DNA of 17,956 nt from an uncultured Duganella sp. (GCA_946482635.1 CAMLSG010000104.1:1-17956); one strand, 5' to 3'; positions 7,278 through 14,029 are shown, counted from the first letter of the stretch. Translations and numbers: made by a program. Notes: generated by a model from the sequence alone, not told the origin.

Positions 7278-7748
7278 TTACAGCCCTAACTCGGACAGGC
7301 CGGGATGGTCGTCAGGCCGCGGCCCGCTGCGGTCCCAGAAGAACTTGCGTTCTTCAGGCTTGATCGGATGTTCGTTGATGCTGGCATGACGGTGGTGCAT
7401 CAAGCCGTTCTCGTCGAACTCCCAGTTCTCGTTGCCGTAGGCGCGGTACCACTGGCCAGAATCGTCGTGGTATTCGTAGGCGAAGCGCACGCCGATGCGG
7501 CTGCCGTCGTGGGCCCACAATTCCTTGATCAGGCGGTAATCGAGTTCGCGCGTCCATTTGCGCTTCAACAGGGCGACAATCTCGGCGCGGCCTTGCGCAA
7601 ACTCGCCGCGGTTGCGCCACCAGCTGTCTTCCGTGTAAGCGAGGGAGACCTTCTCGGGGTCGCGGGTGTTCCAGCCGTTTTCGGCCAGGCGGACTTTTTC
7701 GATGGCGCTTGCGCGGGTGAAGGGTGGTACAGGTGGTCGGATCGACAT
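7278..7748 (-). CDS. DUF1348 family protein (NTF2-like fold)
   Basis: This is a 156-aa soluble protein of the DUF1348 group of NTF2-like alpha+beta barrels. The family has no established reaction. Recognisable stretches are [36 protein letters not shown] and [23 protein letters not shown]. Most homologues are of this length and end in a Trp-Asp-Arg-Ser-Gly-Pro-Arg-Pro-type stretch as here. I chose the ATG at 7748 because AAAGGA lies 6 nt ahead of it; an in-frame ATG 11 codons further upstream sits in the palindromic promoter region and lacks a ribosome site. It shares an operon with the downstream TetR gene and is the likely repression target. Confidence 0.85.
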   Translation of the reverse strand: MSIRPPVPPFTRASAIEKVRLAENGWNTRDPEKVSLAYTEDSWWRNRGEFAQGRAEIVALLKRKWTRELDYRLIKELWAHDGSRIGVRFAYEYHDDSGQWYRAYGNENWEFDENGLMHHRHASINEHPIKPEERKFFWDRSGPRPDDHPGLSELGL

Positions 7749-7754
7749 GATTTT

Positions 7755-7760
7755 TCCTTT
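7755..7760 (-). promoter_or_regulatory. Ribosome binding site that decides the DUF1348 gene start
   Basis: On the minus strand this reads AAAGGA, six nucleotides before the ATG at 7748. It supports that ATG over the in-frame ATG at 7781, which lies between the operator arms. Confidence 0.6.
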
Positions 7761-7764
7761 CAAA

Positions 7765-7799
7765 TGTACCGATCGGATCACAATTTACCGATCGGTACA
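7765..7799. promoter_or_regulatory. Tandem TetR-type operator
   Basis: TGTACCGATCGG (7765-7776) and CCGATCGGTACA (7788-7799) form a perfect 12-bp inverted repeat with an 11-nt spacer. Each arm also contains its own CCGATCGG palindrome, and the two centres are 19 bp apart. This suits two TetR dimers. It lies directly downstream of the predicted -10 of the DUF1348-TetR promoter and ahead of the DUF1348 ATG, an ideal position for autorepression. Confidence 0.8.
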
Positions 7800-7803
7800 G
7801 AGG

Positions 7804-7831
7804 AATATAGCACATTTTTTCTGGGATACAA
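7804..7831 (-). promoter_or_regulatory. Candidate promoter of the DUF1348-TetR operon
   Basis: On the minus strand TTGTAT (7831-7826) and TATATT (7809-7804) are spaced by 16 nt. The -10 matches consensus at five of six bases and the -35 at three of six. Transcription would begin near 7797, within the operator. On the plus strand the same DNA holds TACAAT (7827-7832), a possible -10 for the bestrophin gene, so the two promoters could compete. Confidence 0.45.
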
Positions 7832-7839
7832 TCCGAGCC

Positions 7840-8721
7840 ATGATCATCCGCCAAAGTGAAAACTGGTTTCGCACGCTGCTCACCTGGCACGGATCCGTGC
7901 TGCCGTCGATCCTGCCGCAGCTCGCGCTGATGCTGGCGGTAAGCATGGTGGCCCTGCTTGGCACGCGCGTGCCATTGGAGACTGCACCGTTTTCGCTGCT
8001 GGGCGTCAGCCTGGCAATCTTCCTGGCCTTCCGCAACAACGCCAGCTACCAGCGTTATCTCGAAGCGCGCCAGCACTGGGGCCATGTCCTGATTTCCGGA
8101 CGCACGCTGGTGTCGCAGATGTTGGCATACCTGCCGGAGTCCCGCTGCGACCGCAAGCTCTGTGCAAGGCGCGTCATCGTTTTCGCGCACTTGCTGCGCC
8201 ACCAGTTGCGCGGCAGCGATCCGCGTGCCGACGTCGAACGCCTGCTCGGCGCAGACGCGGCAGAAATCTTGATGGGGCATGCCTACCGCCCTGTAGCGTT
8301 ATTGCACGAACTGCGCTGCACTCTGGGCGGAGCGGCTGAAGGACAACCGTTGTGGATGCTCGATGCGCAGTTAAATGCACTATCCGATGCGGTAGGCGGC
8401 TGCGAGCGTCTTGCCAGCACGCCCATTCCCTACCCTTATGCCGTCCTGCTGCACCGTACCATCTACATCTATTGCTTCCTTCTGCCATTCGGCCTGGTAC
8501 ACGCAATCGGGGCGGCGACGCCGGTGATCGCAGTGTTCGTCGCATACACGCTGTTTGCGCTGGAAGCAATCGCCCAGGAAATCGGCGATCCGTTCGGCGT
8601 TGCACCGAACAGCCTGGCCCTGGAGGCCATGTGCCGCACCATCGAACGTTCAGTGCTCGACCTGTGCGGCGAGCCCTTGCCGGCCGAACTCACGGCCGGC
8701 AAGGACTACCGGATCAACTGA
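7840..8721 (+). CDS. Bestrophin family inner-membrane protein (UPF0187/YneE type)
   Basis: This is a 293-aa integral membrane protein of the bacterial bestrophin family; characterised members form pentameric ion channels, with cation or anion preference depending on the member. The N-terminus (MIIRQSENWF, then LTWHGSVLPSILPQ) is typical and sets the start at 7840; an open frame continues upstream but crosses the operator. FRNNASYQRYLEARQHWG (64-81) is the family signature. Hydrophobic segments lie near 26-42, 50-63 and, after a long cytoplasmic helical part, two segments at about 205-250. There is no strong ribosome site (only CGAG), and a -10-like TACAAT ends 7 nt before the ATG, so the mRNA might be leaderless. 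It diverges from the DUF1348-TetR operon and converges on olsB with a 10-bp gap. Confidence 0.88.
   Translation: MIIRQSENWFRTLLTWHGSVLPSILPQLALMLAVSMVALLGTRVPLETAPFSLLGVSLAIFLAFRNNASYQRYLEARQHWGHVLISGRTLVSQMLAYLPESRCDRKLCARRVIVFAHLLRHQLRGSDPRADVERLLGADAAEILMGHAYRPVALLHELRCTLGGAAEGQPLWMLDAQLNALSDAVGGCERLASTPIPYPYAVLLHRTIYIYCFLLPFGLVHAIGAATPVIAVFVAYTLFALEAIAQEIGDPFGVAPNSLALEAMCRTIERSVLDLCGEPLPAELTAGKDYRIN
8677..8702. terminator. Strong hairpin at the bestrophin 3' end, possible olsB terminator
   Basis: TTGCCGGCCG (8677-8686) pairs perfectly with CGGCCGGCAA (8693-8702) around the 6-nt loop AACTCA. The 10-bp stem is inside the last codons of the bestrophin gene and about 30 nt past the stop of the convergent olsB. 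No U-run follows, so intrinsic termination is uncertain; it may act as a 3' end stabiliser. Confidence 0.4.
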
Positions 8722-8731
8722 CGCAAGCAGC

Positions 8732-9493
8732 TTACGCCGCGACGTTGTAGTGGCGGGCATAGCGGCCGTCCAGGTTCGCCAGCGGCATCATCACGAACAG
8801 GTCGGCGCTTTCGAAATCAGGATCCCAGGCCGGTGCGCCGCATATCCAGGCGCCGGAGCGCAGGTAGCCTTTCAGCAGGGCCGGAACCTGGGCCGCGCGC
8901 GCCGATTCCACCTTCTCCACCGGGAACGGCAGATGCGGGGTGACGCGGTATTCCATCGGCGCCATGTGTTTTTCACGCAGTTGCTGGTACACGGCAACCG
9001 CATTGTGGCCGCCATCGGCCAGGCTGATGCTGGCGCAGCCGATCAGGTATTCGCACTGGTGGCGGCGCATGTATTCGGCCAGGCCGGACCACAACAGCAT
9101 GATCACGCTGCCGCCGCGGTAATCCGGGTGGATGCAGGCGCGGCCAGCTTCCACGATGCGGCTGCGCAGGTGTTTCAGGCGACCGAGGTCGAACTCGTTT
9201 TCGGAGTAATGGCGGCCCAGCTTGCGGGCGCCGGCGGGATTCAGCAGGCGATAGGTACCGACCACTTTCAGGGTGGCGGTGTCGCGCACGATCAGGTGGT
9301 CGCAGGCGGCATCGAACTCGTCGCAATCCAGGCCATCCGGTGTCGCCAGGGCGGTCAGGCCCTGGTTTTCGATGAAGACTTTATAGCGCAGGCGTTGGAC
9401 TTCGCGCACCTCTTCCGGGGTGGCTGCCATGCTCAATGCCAGTCGCGGGGTGGAAACCCGCTGTTCGGCGGTAGCAATCGTCGTAGTTTGCAT
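8732..9493 (-). CDS. olsB: L-ornithine N-alpha-acyltransferase OlsB (GNAT-type N-acyltransferase)
   Basis: OlsB transfers a 3-hydroxyacyl chain from acyl-ACP to the alpha-amino group of ornithine, giving lyso-ornithine lipid. OlsA, not in this window, would then complete ornithine lipid, a phosphorus-free membrane lipid. The 253-aa product matches the family in length and in EVQRLRYKVFIENQG (31-45), DEFDAACDHLIVRD (58-71), VVGTYRLL (77-84) and EAGRACIHPDYRGG (115-128), the GNAT acyl-binding core. GCASISLADGG (152-162) follows. The start at 9493 has AAAGGA upstream. A TTGACA hexamer (minus strand, 9566-9561) lies within a TGACA/TGTCA inverted repeat (9550-9565) in the 83-bp upstream gap, but no convincing -10 follows. 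It is the last of five leftward genes. Some relatives make acyl-homoserine-like products, so the family call is firmer than the substrate. Confidence 0.85.
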   Translation of the reverse strand: MQTTTIATAEQRVSTPRLALSMAATPEEVREVQRLRYKVFIENQGLTALATPDGLDCDEFDAACDHLIVRDTATLKVVGTYRLLNPAGARKLGRHYSENEFDLGRLKHLRSRIVEAGRACIHPDYRGGSVIMLLWSGLAEYMRRHQCEYLIGCASISLADGGHNAVAVYQQLREKHMAPMEYRVTPHLPFPVEKVESARAAQVPALLKGYLRSGAWICGAPAWDPDFESADLFVMMPLANLDGRYARHYNVAA

Positions 9494-9576
9494 GCTTCGT
9501 CCTTTCTGTAGTGACGAAGCCAGTTTGCTGTTCTATTGCTGCACGAACATGACAGCCATGTGTCAACAATATGACA

Positions 9577-10071
9577 TCAGGCCTTCTTCGGGCGGCCGGT
9601 CTTCAGTTGCGGCAGGGAGGCCAGCACTTGCTTGAGGGTAGCCATATCCAGGCGGCTGATCAGGGCGACGCCAATGCGCAACAATTCGGATTTTTTGACT
9701 TCAACGCCGTTTTTCAGGCAGGTCTTCTTGACCTGGCCCAGCACCGCGTATTCGGATTCCGGCATGGTGAAGCTGTCGCGCACCAGTTTTTCCTTGTGCT
9801 GCTTGGCTGGCTTCTCAGCCTTCACTGCCTTGGCAGGTTTGGCGGCTGGCGCGGACGCCGGGGCTGGCTTGGCGGCGGCGCGCTTGACCGCGGGCTTGGC
9901 GGCAGCTTTGGCCGGTGCAGGCTTGGCGGCAGCGGCAGTCTTGGCTGCTGCTGGAGCGCGTTTCACCGCTGGCTTCGCAGCTGGCTTGGCGGCAGGCTTG
10001 ACGGCGGCGGTTTTGGCTGCCGGCTTGGCTGCGGCCTTGGCGGCGGGGGCTTTCGCTTTCGTTGCGTTCAT
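9577..10071 (-). CDS. Lys/Ala/Pro-rich histone-H1-like tail fused to a ribbon-helix-helix-like domain
   Basis: This 164-aa protein has no assigned function. Residues 1-95 are almost only Ala, Lys and Pro in repeats such as AAKPA, like the tails of bacterial H1-type nucleoid proteins and AlgP. Residues 96-164 form a compact domain: a strand-like KLVRDSFTMP, a helix ESEYAVLGQVKKTCLKNG and a helix KKSELLRIGVALISRL. This order fits a ribbon-helix-helix DNA-binding fold, followed by a further helix (144-153). The C-terminus TGRPKKA resembles an AT-hook core. I infer a chromosome-binding or silencing role. The ATG has GGAG 5 nt ahead. The 42-bp AT-rich gap after ppx contains several TATATT-like hexamers, so it may have its own promoter as well as read-through. 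Confidence 0.8.
   Translation of the reverse strand: MNATKAKAPAAKAAAKPAAKTAAVKPAAKPAAKPAVKRAPAAAKTAAAAKPAPAKAAAKPAVKRAAAKPAPASAPAAKPAKAVKAEKPAKQHKEKLVRDSFTMPESEYAVLGQVKKTCLKNGVEVKKSELLRIGVALISRLDMATLKQVLASLPQLKTGRPKKA
9810..10060 (-). repeat. Low-complexity coding repeats for the AAKPA-type tail
   Basis: On the minus strand short GC-rich units such as GCCGCCAAGCC recur imperfectly, encoding the Lys/Ala/Pro tail. Such repeats are prone to length change by slippage or recombination, so the tail length probably varies between strains. Confidence 0.6.
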
Positions 10072-10113
10072 GGATACTCCATTATTGAATAATATAAACA
10101 GTATATACGATTA

Positions 10114-11580
10114 TTACGCAACAGTGCGAACGCTGAAATCCACTCCGATTTCATCCCAGAACTCCTGCTCCTTCTCCATCCAGTAGGACAAGGTCGGGTG
10201 GCTGGTAACGCAATCGCGCTTCAACTCCAGGTCGATGCGGTTTTTCATACGCAGGCGCACGGCTCGGTCGTCGACCTCGATGCGGCAGTGCATGAACACG
10301 ATCGCCAGCCGCAGCGCCACTACCGCCTTGGCGAAATCGCTGTCCGTCAAGTGTTCGCTGACCTTGCGCAGGTTGCCTTTCTGGGCCAGCACCAGGCGCC
10401 CCATCAGTTTCTGCTCGCGGGTGGTGAAGCCCGGCAAGTCGGCGTTTTCGATCATGTAGGCGGAGTGCTTGTGGTAGCCGGTCTGCGACACCACCAGCCC
10501 TACTTCGTGCAGCTGCGCGCCCCAGGACAGGTGGCGCAGCAAGGCATCGCTGGCGGGTTTCATCTGCTGGAACAGGATGGCAGCCGCCTCCGACACGCGA
10601 ACGCCGCGCTCGGACTCAATATGGAAGCGCGCCAGGAACTCGCCCACCGATTCATCGCGCCGGTCGCGGCGGGTGGAGCGCAGGTAAAGGTCCCACATTA
10701 CGCCCATGCGCAGGCCGGCATCGATCGGCTCCAGCTTTTCGATGCCCAGTTCCTGCACCACCGCGATCAGGATCGCCAGCCCGCCAATCACGGTGCTGGC
10801 GCGGTCCGGCCGCAGGCCCGGCATGTCGATCTTCGACACCTGGCCGAATTCAATTAAACGCTTGCGCACCGCATTCAGGGCCGCCAGGGTAATGCCGTCG
10901 CCCAGCTTGTTCTTTTCGATGATCTCTCCAATGGCGCGGATGGTGCCTGAAGAGCCGTAAGCCCGCTTCCAGTATTCCGGATGATAAGGCGGCGCCCCAT
11001 CCTCGAAATGCGAGCGTGCCGACAGCACGGCCGCCTCGAAGGAACGGGCATCGACCCGGCCGCCGACGAAGAAGGACAGGCTTTGCTTGACGCTGCCCAC
11101 GCTGAACGATTCGACGCGTTCGATATCGAGGCCGCGGCCGAGGATCAGCTCAGTCGAGCCGCCGCCGATATCGACCACCAGCCGGCTCTCGTTCGGCTGC
11201 CCCAGCGCATTGGCCACGCCCATGTAAATCAGCCGCCCCTCCTCCTCGCCGGAGATGATCTCGATCGGATAGCCGATGGCCTGCTCCAGCTGCGGCAGGA
11301 AGTCCGCCGCATTGCGCGCCTGGCGCAGGATTGCGGTAGCGACCACGCGCACTCCGTCGAAATCGTAGGCGGCCAGCGCCACGCGGAAGTTCTTCAGGCA
11401 GATCAGCGCCCGCTGCAGCGCTTCATCGGTGAGGTTGCCGGCGGGGTCCAGGCCGGCGGCTAAGCGGATTGGCTCGCGCATGCTGTTGAGCACGCGGATC
11501 TTGCCTCCATCGTGCTGGCCGATGGAGAGTCGAAAACTGTTGGAGCCCAGGTCCACTGCGGCGTACATCGAGGAATCCAT
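10114..11580 (-). CDS. ppx: Exopolyphosphatase (Ppx/GppA family)
   Basis: Ppx removes terminal phosphate from polyphosphate; the related GppA hydrolyses pppGpp. The 488-aa product has the family's actin-like ATPase fold: VDLGSNSFRLSIG (9-21) phosphate loop, VVATAILRQARN (79-90), the catalytic-glutamate region ISGEEEGRLIYMGV (109-122) and the second phosphate loop VVDIGGGSTELILG (135-148). A C-terminal HD-like helical domain follows (about 320-488). Beta-proteobacteria usually carry one such gene and it is named ppx, but GppA activity cannot be excluded. The ATG at 11580 lacks a good ribosome site; CGTTATAAACG (minus strand, 11597-11587) holds a TATAAA whose start point would fall at the ATG, so a leaderless mRNA is possible. 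The ATG at 11568 (MYAAVDLG) is the alternative start. No ppk is in the window. Confidence 0.92.
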   Translation of the reverse strand: MDSSMYAAVDLGSNSFRLSIGQHDGGKIRVLNSMREPIRLAAGLDPAGNLTDEALQRALICLKNFRVALAAYDFDGVRVVATAILRQARNAADFLPQLEQAIGYPIEIISGEEEGRLIYMGVANALGQPNESRLVVDIGGGSTELILGRGLDIERVESFSVGSVKQSLSFFVGGRVDARSFEAAVLSARSHFEDGAPPYHPEYWKRAYGSSGTIRAIGEIIEKNKLGDGITLAALNAVRKRLIEFGQVSKIDMPGLRPDRASTVIGGLAILIAVVQELGIEKLEPIDAGLRMGVMWDLYLRSTRRDRRDESVGEFLARFHIESERGVRVSEAAAILFQQMKPASDALLRHLSWGAQLHEVGLVVSQTGYHKHSAYMIENADLPGFTTREQKLMGRLVLAQKGNLRKVSEHLTDSDFAKAVVALRLAIVFMHCRIEVDDRAVRLRMKNRIDLELKRDCVTSHPTLSYWMEKEQEFWDEIGVDFSVRTVA

Positions 11581-11586
11581 TTATAT

Positions 11587-11597
11587 CGTTTATAACG
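11587..11597 (-). promoter_or_regulatory. Palindromic -10-like element just before ppx
   Basis: On the minus strand CGTTATAAACG is an inverted repeat (CGTT/AACG) containing TATAAA, 8 nt before the ppx ATG. I find no matching -35. It may be a weak internal promoter giving a leaderless ppx transcript. Confidence 0.25.
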
Positions 11598-11633
11598 AAA
11601 ATGGTAGCACAGTACGCCATCAGTGTTACGCTG

Positions 11634-12803
11634 TCATGACAAAGCCTCCAGGGACTGGGGTTCGGGCGGCTGCGCCACCTGGTTTTCGCCGCGCACTTTC
11701 GCCGCCTGCAGGGCTTCGTCGGCGCGCTTGAACAGGCTGACCGTGCTGTCGTCGGCACGGATGGTGGTGACGCCCATGCTGGCGGTCAGCTTGATAATCG
11801 CACGCTCGGTCTTTACCGGCATCGCTTCGATGGCGCGGCGGATGCGTTCCGCCACCATCATGGCGTCCTCCTGCCCGGTGCGCGGCAGCTGGATGGCGAA
11901 TTCGGCGCCGCCCAGGCGCCCCATCAGGTCGGAGTCGCGCAACTGCTTCTTGCAGGTTTCCACCATGGATTTCAGCGCGGCGTCGCCGGCTGCATGGCCG
12001 TAACTGTCGTTGACCCGCTTGAACTGGTCCAGTGCCAGGATGATCAGGGCGGTCGGCTGGCCGGGGCGGCGCGCCAGCGCCATCCACGGCGCCAGGGCCT
12101 GGTAGAAGCCGCGCCGGTTCGGCACGTCCGTCAGCGCATCGGTGGTTTCCAGGCGCGCCAGGTCCATCTGCAGCTTTTCGCGCGACAGCAGCAGGTAGCC
12201 GAAGGCATTCACCAGCATCATCAGGTAGAAGCCGCCAAAGCCGAACAGCTGCAGGGCGTTGGCGCTGACCCAGGACAGTCCATCGGGGAAAACCGCCGTC
12301 AGCAGGCCGCGCCCGACGATCACCAGCGTCAGCACGAACATGGCGACCACCAGGTAGCGCCGCAGCATGCTGCCGTTACGCCATGCGCGCGCCAGCGCCA
12401 GCACCCCGGCGAGGAAGAAGAAGCCGACAAACAGGGAGCCGAAGGTGAGGCGCACCCCCGGCGACGTATCGAGGATGTGGAAGGCCAGCAGCACGCCGAC
12501 TGCCAGCGACAGCGCCGGGTACAGGATGTTGCGCCAGCGCGGGCGGCCAACGCCTTCCCACAGGGCGCCCGCATCGAGTGCGAAACCGGCCAGCAGCACG
12601 GCATTGGCCAGCGGGCCCGCCAGCAGCTCCGGCACCACACCGCGGAAATACAACAGGATCCAGCCCACGGCCTGGCACTGCTTCGCAATGGCCCAGGTGG
12701 ACAGGGTCAGCGACTTCTTGTTCTCGTACTCGAAGAAAAACAGCGCTGCGCACAGGCTAAGGTTGCCCAGCGCAAGGGCGAGAACCAGGGTTTTGATATC
12801 CAT
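11634..12803 (-). CDS. Membrane protein with degenerate GGDEF domain, probable c-di-GMP receptor rather than cyclase
   Basis: This 389-aa protein has about seven hydrophobic segments in residues 4-207, then a short linker and a GGDEF-type domain (about 215-375). In the domain, the first metal-binding Asp of the L-D-x-D-x-F-K motif is Ala257 (LALDQFK), and the active-site motif is GGAEF (298-302), so Ala300 replaces the second acidic metal ligand. The guanine-contact residues N265 (in KRVND) and D274 (in GHAAGD) are kept, and so is the inhibitory-site RxxD (R289-D292), five residues before GGAEF. By analogy with PleD, diguanylate cyclase activity should be lost while c-di-GMP binding may remain. 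It lies between a 91-aa gene (21-nt gap) and ppx (53-nt gap), probably in one operon. The ribosome site is weak. A residual cyclase cannot be fully excluded. Confidence 0.85.
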   Translation of the reverse strand: MDIKTLVLALALGNLSLCAALFFFEYENKKSLTLSTWAIAKQCQAVGWILLYFRGVVPELLAGPLANAVLLAGFALDAGALWEGVGRPRWRNILYPALSLAVGVLLAFHILDTSPGVRLTFGSLFVGFFFLAGVLALARAWRNGSMLRRYLVVAMFVLTLVIVGRGLLTAVFPDGLSWVSANALQLFGFGGFYLMMLVNAFGYLLLSREKLQMDLARLETTDALTDVPNRRGFYQALAPWMALARRPGQPTALIILALDQFKRVNDSYGHAAGDAALKSMVETCKKQLRDSDLMGRLGGAEFAIQLPRTGQEDAMMVAERIRRAIEAMPVKTERAIIKLTASMGVTTIRADDSTVSLFKRADEALQAAKVRGENQVAQPPEPQSLEALS

Positions 12804-12824
12804 TGCTTGGCGGGCGGGCCGCGG

Positions 12825-13100
12825 TCAGACTTCGTGTTCGACGTTGGCGCTGCCGTCGCCGATCTTGCTGGCCCAGGCTTTGGAGAAGAATTCTTTTTCG
12901 TCTTCGGTCGGAGCGTCGTGCCAGAACACGATCAGCGTGCCTTTGTGGTCATGCAGCTGGCTGACCTTTTCGATGAACTGCTGCTTGCCGGCGTGGTCGG
13001 CCAATGCGGCCACGTAACCATACACGCGGGTCAGGCGCTCGATGCGATCCGGCTCAGTAAAACTGTTGGTCGCTGTGATGGTTGGATGGTCTAAGAACAT
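12825..13100 (-). CDS. Conserved-looking 91-aa protein of unknown function
   Basis: I do not recognise a named family. The product is small, soluble and acidic, with no signal peptide or membrane segment. Helical stretches are likely at 18-45 (PDRIERLTRVYGYVAALADHAGKQQF) and 65-82; between them KGTLIVFWHDAP (53-64) looks like a buried beta strand. The ATG at 13100 has GGAG 9 nt ahead, and codon usage is like that of its neighbours, which supports a real gene. It is the first of the five leftward genes and stands 21 nt before the degenerate GGDEF gene, so a link to that protein is plausible but unproven. Confidence 0.75.
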   Translation of the reverse strand: MFLDHPTITATNSFTEPDRIERLTRVYGYVAALADHAGKQQFIEKVSQLHDHKGTLIVFWHDAPTEDEKEFFSKAWASKIGDGSANVEHEV

Positions 13101-13122
13101 TTATCGTCTCCAAGCTGCCTAT

Positions 13123-13157
13123 GTTGGCAATGTACCTATAAAAGTTGCCGATGTAAA
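13123..13157 (-). promoter_or_regulatory. Candidate promoter for the five-gene leftward block, with direct repeats
   Basis: On the minus strand TTTACA (13157-13152) and TACATT (13134-13129) are spaced by 17 nt, a fair sigma-70 match about 29 nt ahead of the 91-aa gene. The same DNA holds an imperfect direct repeat, GTTGGCAATGTA (13123-13134) and GTTGCCGATGTA (13144-13155), 21 bp apart with 10 of 12 bases identical. The repeats overlap the -10 and -35, as expected for a two-site regulator. Confidence 0.45.
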
Positions 13158-13255
13158 CGCGAGCGCCCTATCGCAGTGCTCATCCGGTACACTGAGGTGG
13201 AAAACCGGAGCCCGGCAGCTTATCAGATCATCACGGTTCGTAACAAGTTGACAAA

Positions 13256-14029
13256 ATGACTTCCATCCCCGACCACCACCGCCCCCTGGTTCGCCGCCGG
13301 CGCGGTCGCCTGTCGCTGGAATTCACGCCCGGCGAAGTACAGAGCCAGATGGATCCGGCCGACCCGGACGCGCTGGTGCTGGCCTACGCACGGGCCATGA
13401 TGTGCTTTATCCTGTTCAAACCGAACCCCGAACATATCGTAATGGTGGGCCTGGGCGGCGGCTCGCTGGCCAAATTCTGCTATCGCTACCTGCCCCGCAC
13501 CCGCATTACCGTGCTCGAACTGCGCGCCGACGTGATCGCCCTGCGCGAACGTTTTGCCATCCCTCCGGACAACGAGCGCTTTCGCGTCATCCAGTGCGAC
13601 GCCGCCCGTTACATGAAGGACTTGAAAGACAGTGCCGACGTGCTGCTGGTGGACGGCTTCGACGCCAACGGGCTTCCTAACGAGCTGACGACCGACCACT
13701 TCTACGCCGACTGCCGGCGCGCCCTGCGGCCGGACGGCGTGCTGGCCGCCAATGTGTTCAGCTACGACCCCAAGTACCGCAGCGTGCTGGTGCGCCTGTC
13801 GAACGCCTTCCACGACCGCATCTGCCAGTTCACCGGCATCGCCGGCAACAACCACATCCTGTTCGCCATTCGTCCAGGACGCGCGCCCGGTGCGCCAGCC
13901 AGCACCATGCAGCGCCGCGTGGCCGCCTGGGGCAGCCCGACGCCCGGCCTGGGTTTCGGCCTGGCCAATCGACTGTTGGCAATTTACACCGTTGCGCGCC
14001 TGCGCAAGGGAGATTTGACAGGAATTTAA
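13256..14029 (+). CDS. Spermidine-synthase-like (SpeE-fold) protein
   Basis: This 257-aa soluble protein has a Rossmann methyltransferase/aminopropyltransferase fold. MVGLGGGSLAKF (63-74) is the nucleotide-binding loop, VLELRADVIALRERF (86-100) carries the ribose-binding Glu88, CDAARYM (114-120) the next acidic residue, and LLVDGFDANGLP (130-141) the post-loop strand. True spermidine synthases have GGGDG in the first loop and a D-x-x-D-P-type polyamine site; here these read GGGSL and DGFDANG. A changed substrate is therefore likely, and the role is unknown. The N-terminus is unusually Arg-rich (12-18) and the C-terminal ~50 residues are Gly/Ala/Arg-rich. The ATG at 13256 has no clear ribosome site. 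It diverges from the 91-aa gene, 155 bp away. Confidence 0.8.
   Translation: MTSIPDHHRPLVRRRRGRLSLEFTPGEVQSQMDPADPDALVLAYARAMMCFILFKPNPEHIVMVGLGGGSLAKFCYRYLPRTRITVLELRADVIALRERFAIPPDNERFRVIQCDAARYMKDLKDSADVLLVDGFDANGLPNELTTDHFYADCRRALRPDGVLAANVFSYDPKYRSVLVRLSNAFHDRICQFTGIAGNNHILFAIRPGRAPGAPASTMQRRVAAWGSPTPGLGFGLANRLLAIYTVARLRKGDLTGI

Noticed and set aside
7749..7781. Eleven-codon upstream extension of the DUF1348 gene
   Set aside because: The upstream ATG lies inside the operator spacer and has no ribosome site, while the internal ATG has AAAGGA at good spacing and matches the family start.
9810..10060. Repeat-rich stretch considered as a CRISPR or tandem DNA array
   Set aside because: The units are short, irregular and in frame, encoding a Lys/Ala/Pro tail; no unique spacers are present.
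9571..10092. Plus-strand Gly/Arg-rich open frame of 173 codons
   Set aside because: It is the complement of the Lys/Ala/Pro repeats; glycine richness follows directly from GCC/GGC complementarity.
11994..13094. Plus-strand open frame of 366 codons
   Set aside because: It is antisense to the degenerate GGDEF gene and the 91-aa gene, with Gln/His/Arg-rich sequence and no recognisable domain.
13248..13253. TTGACA consensus -35 hexamer just before the SpeE-like gene
   Set aside because: It ends 2 nt before the ATG, so a promoter there would start inside the gene; no -10 is found at proper spacing.
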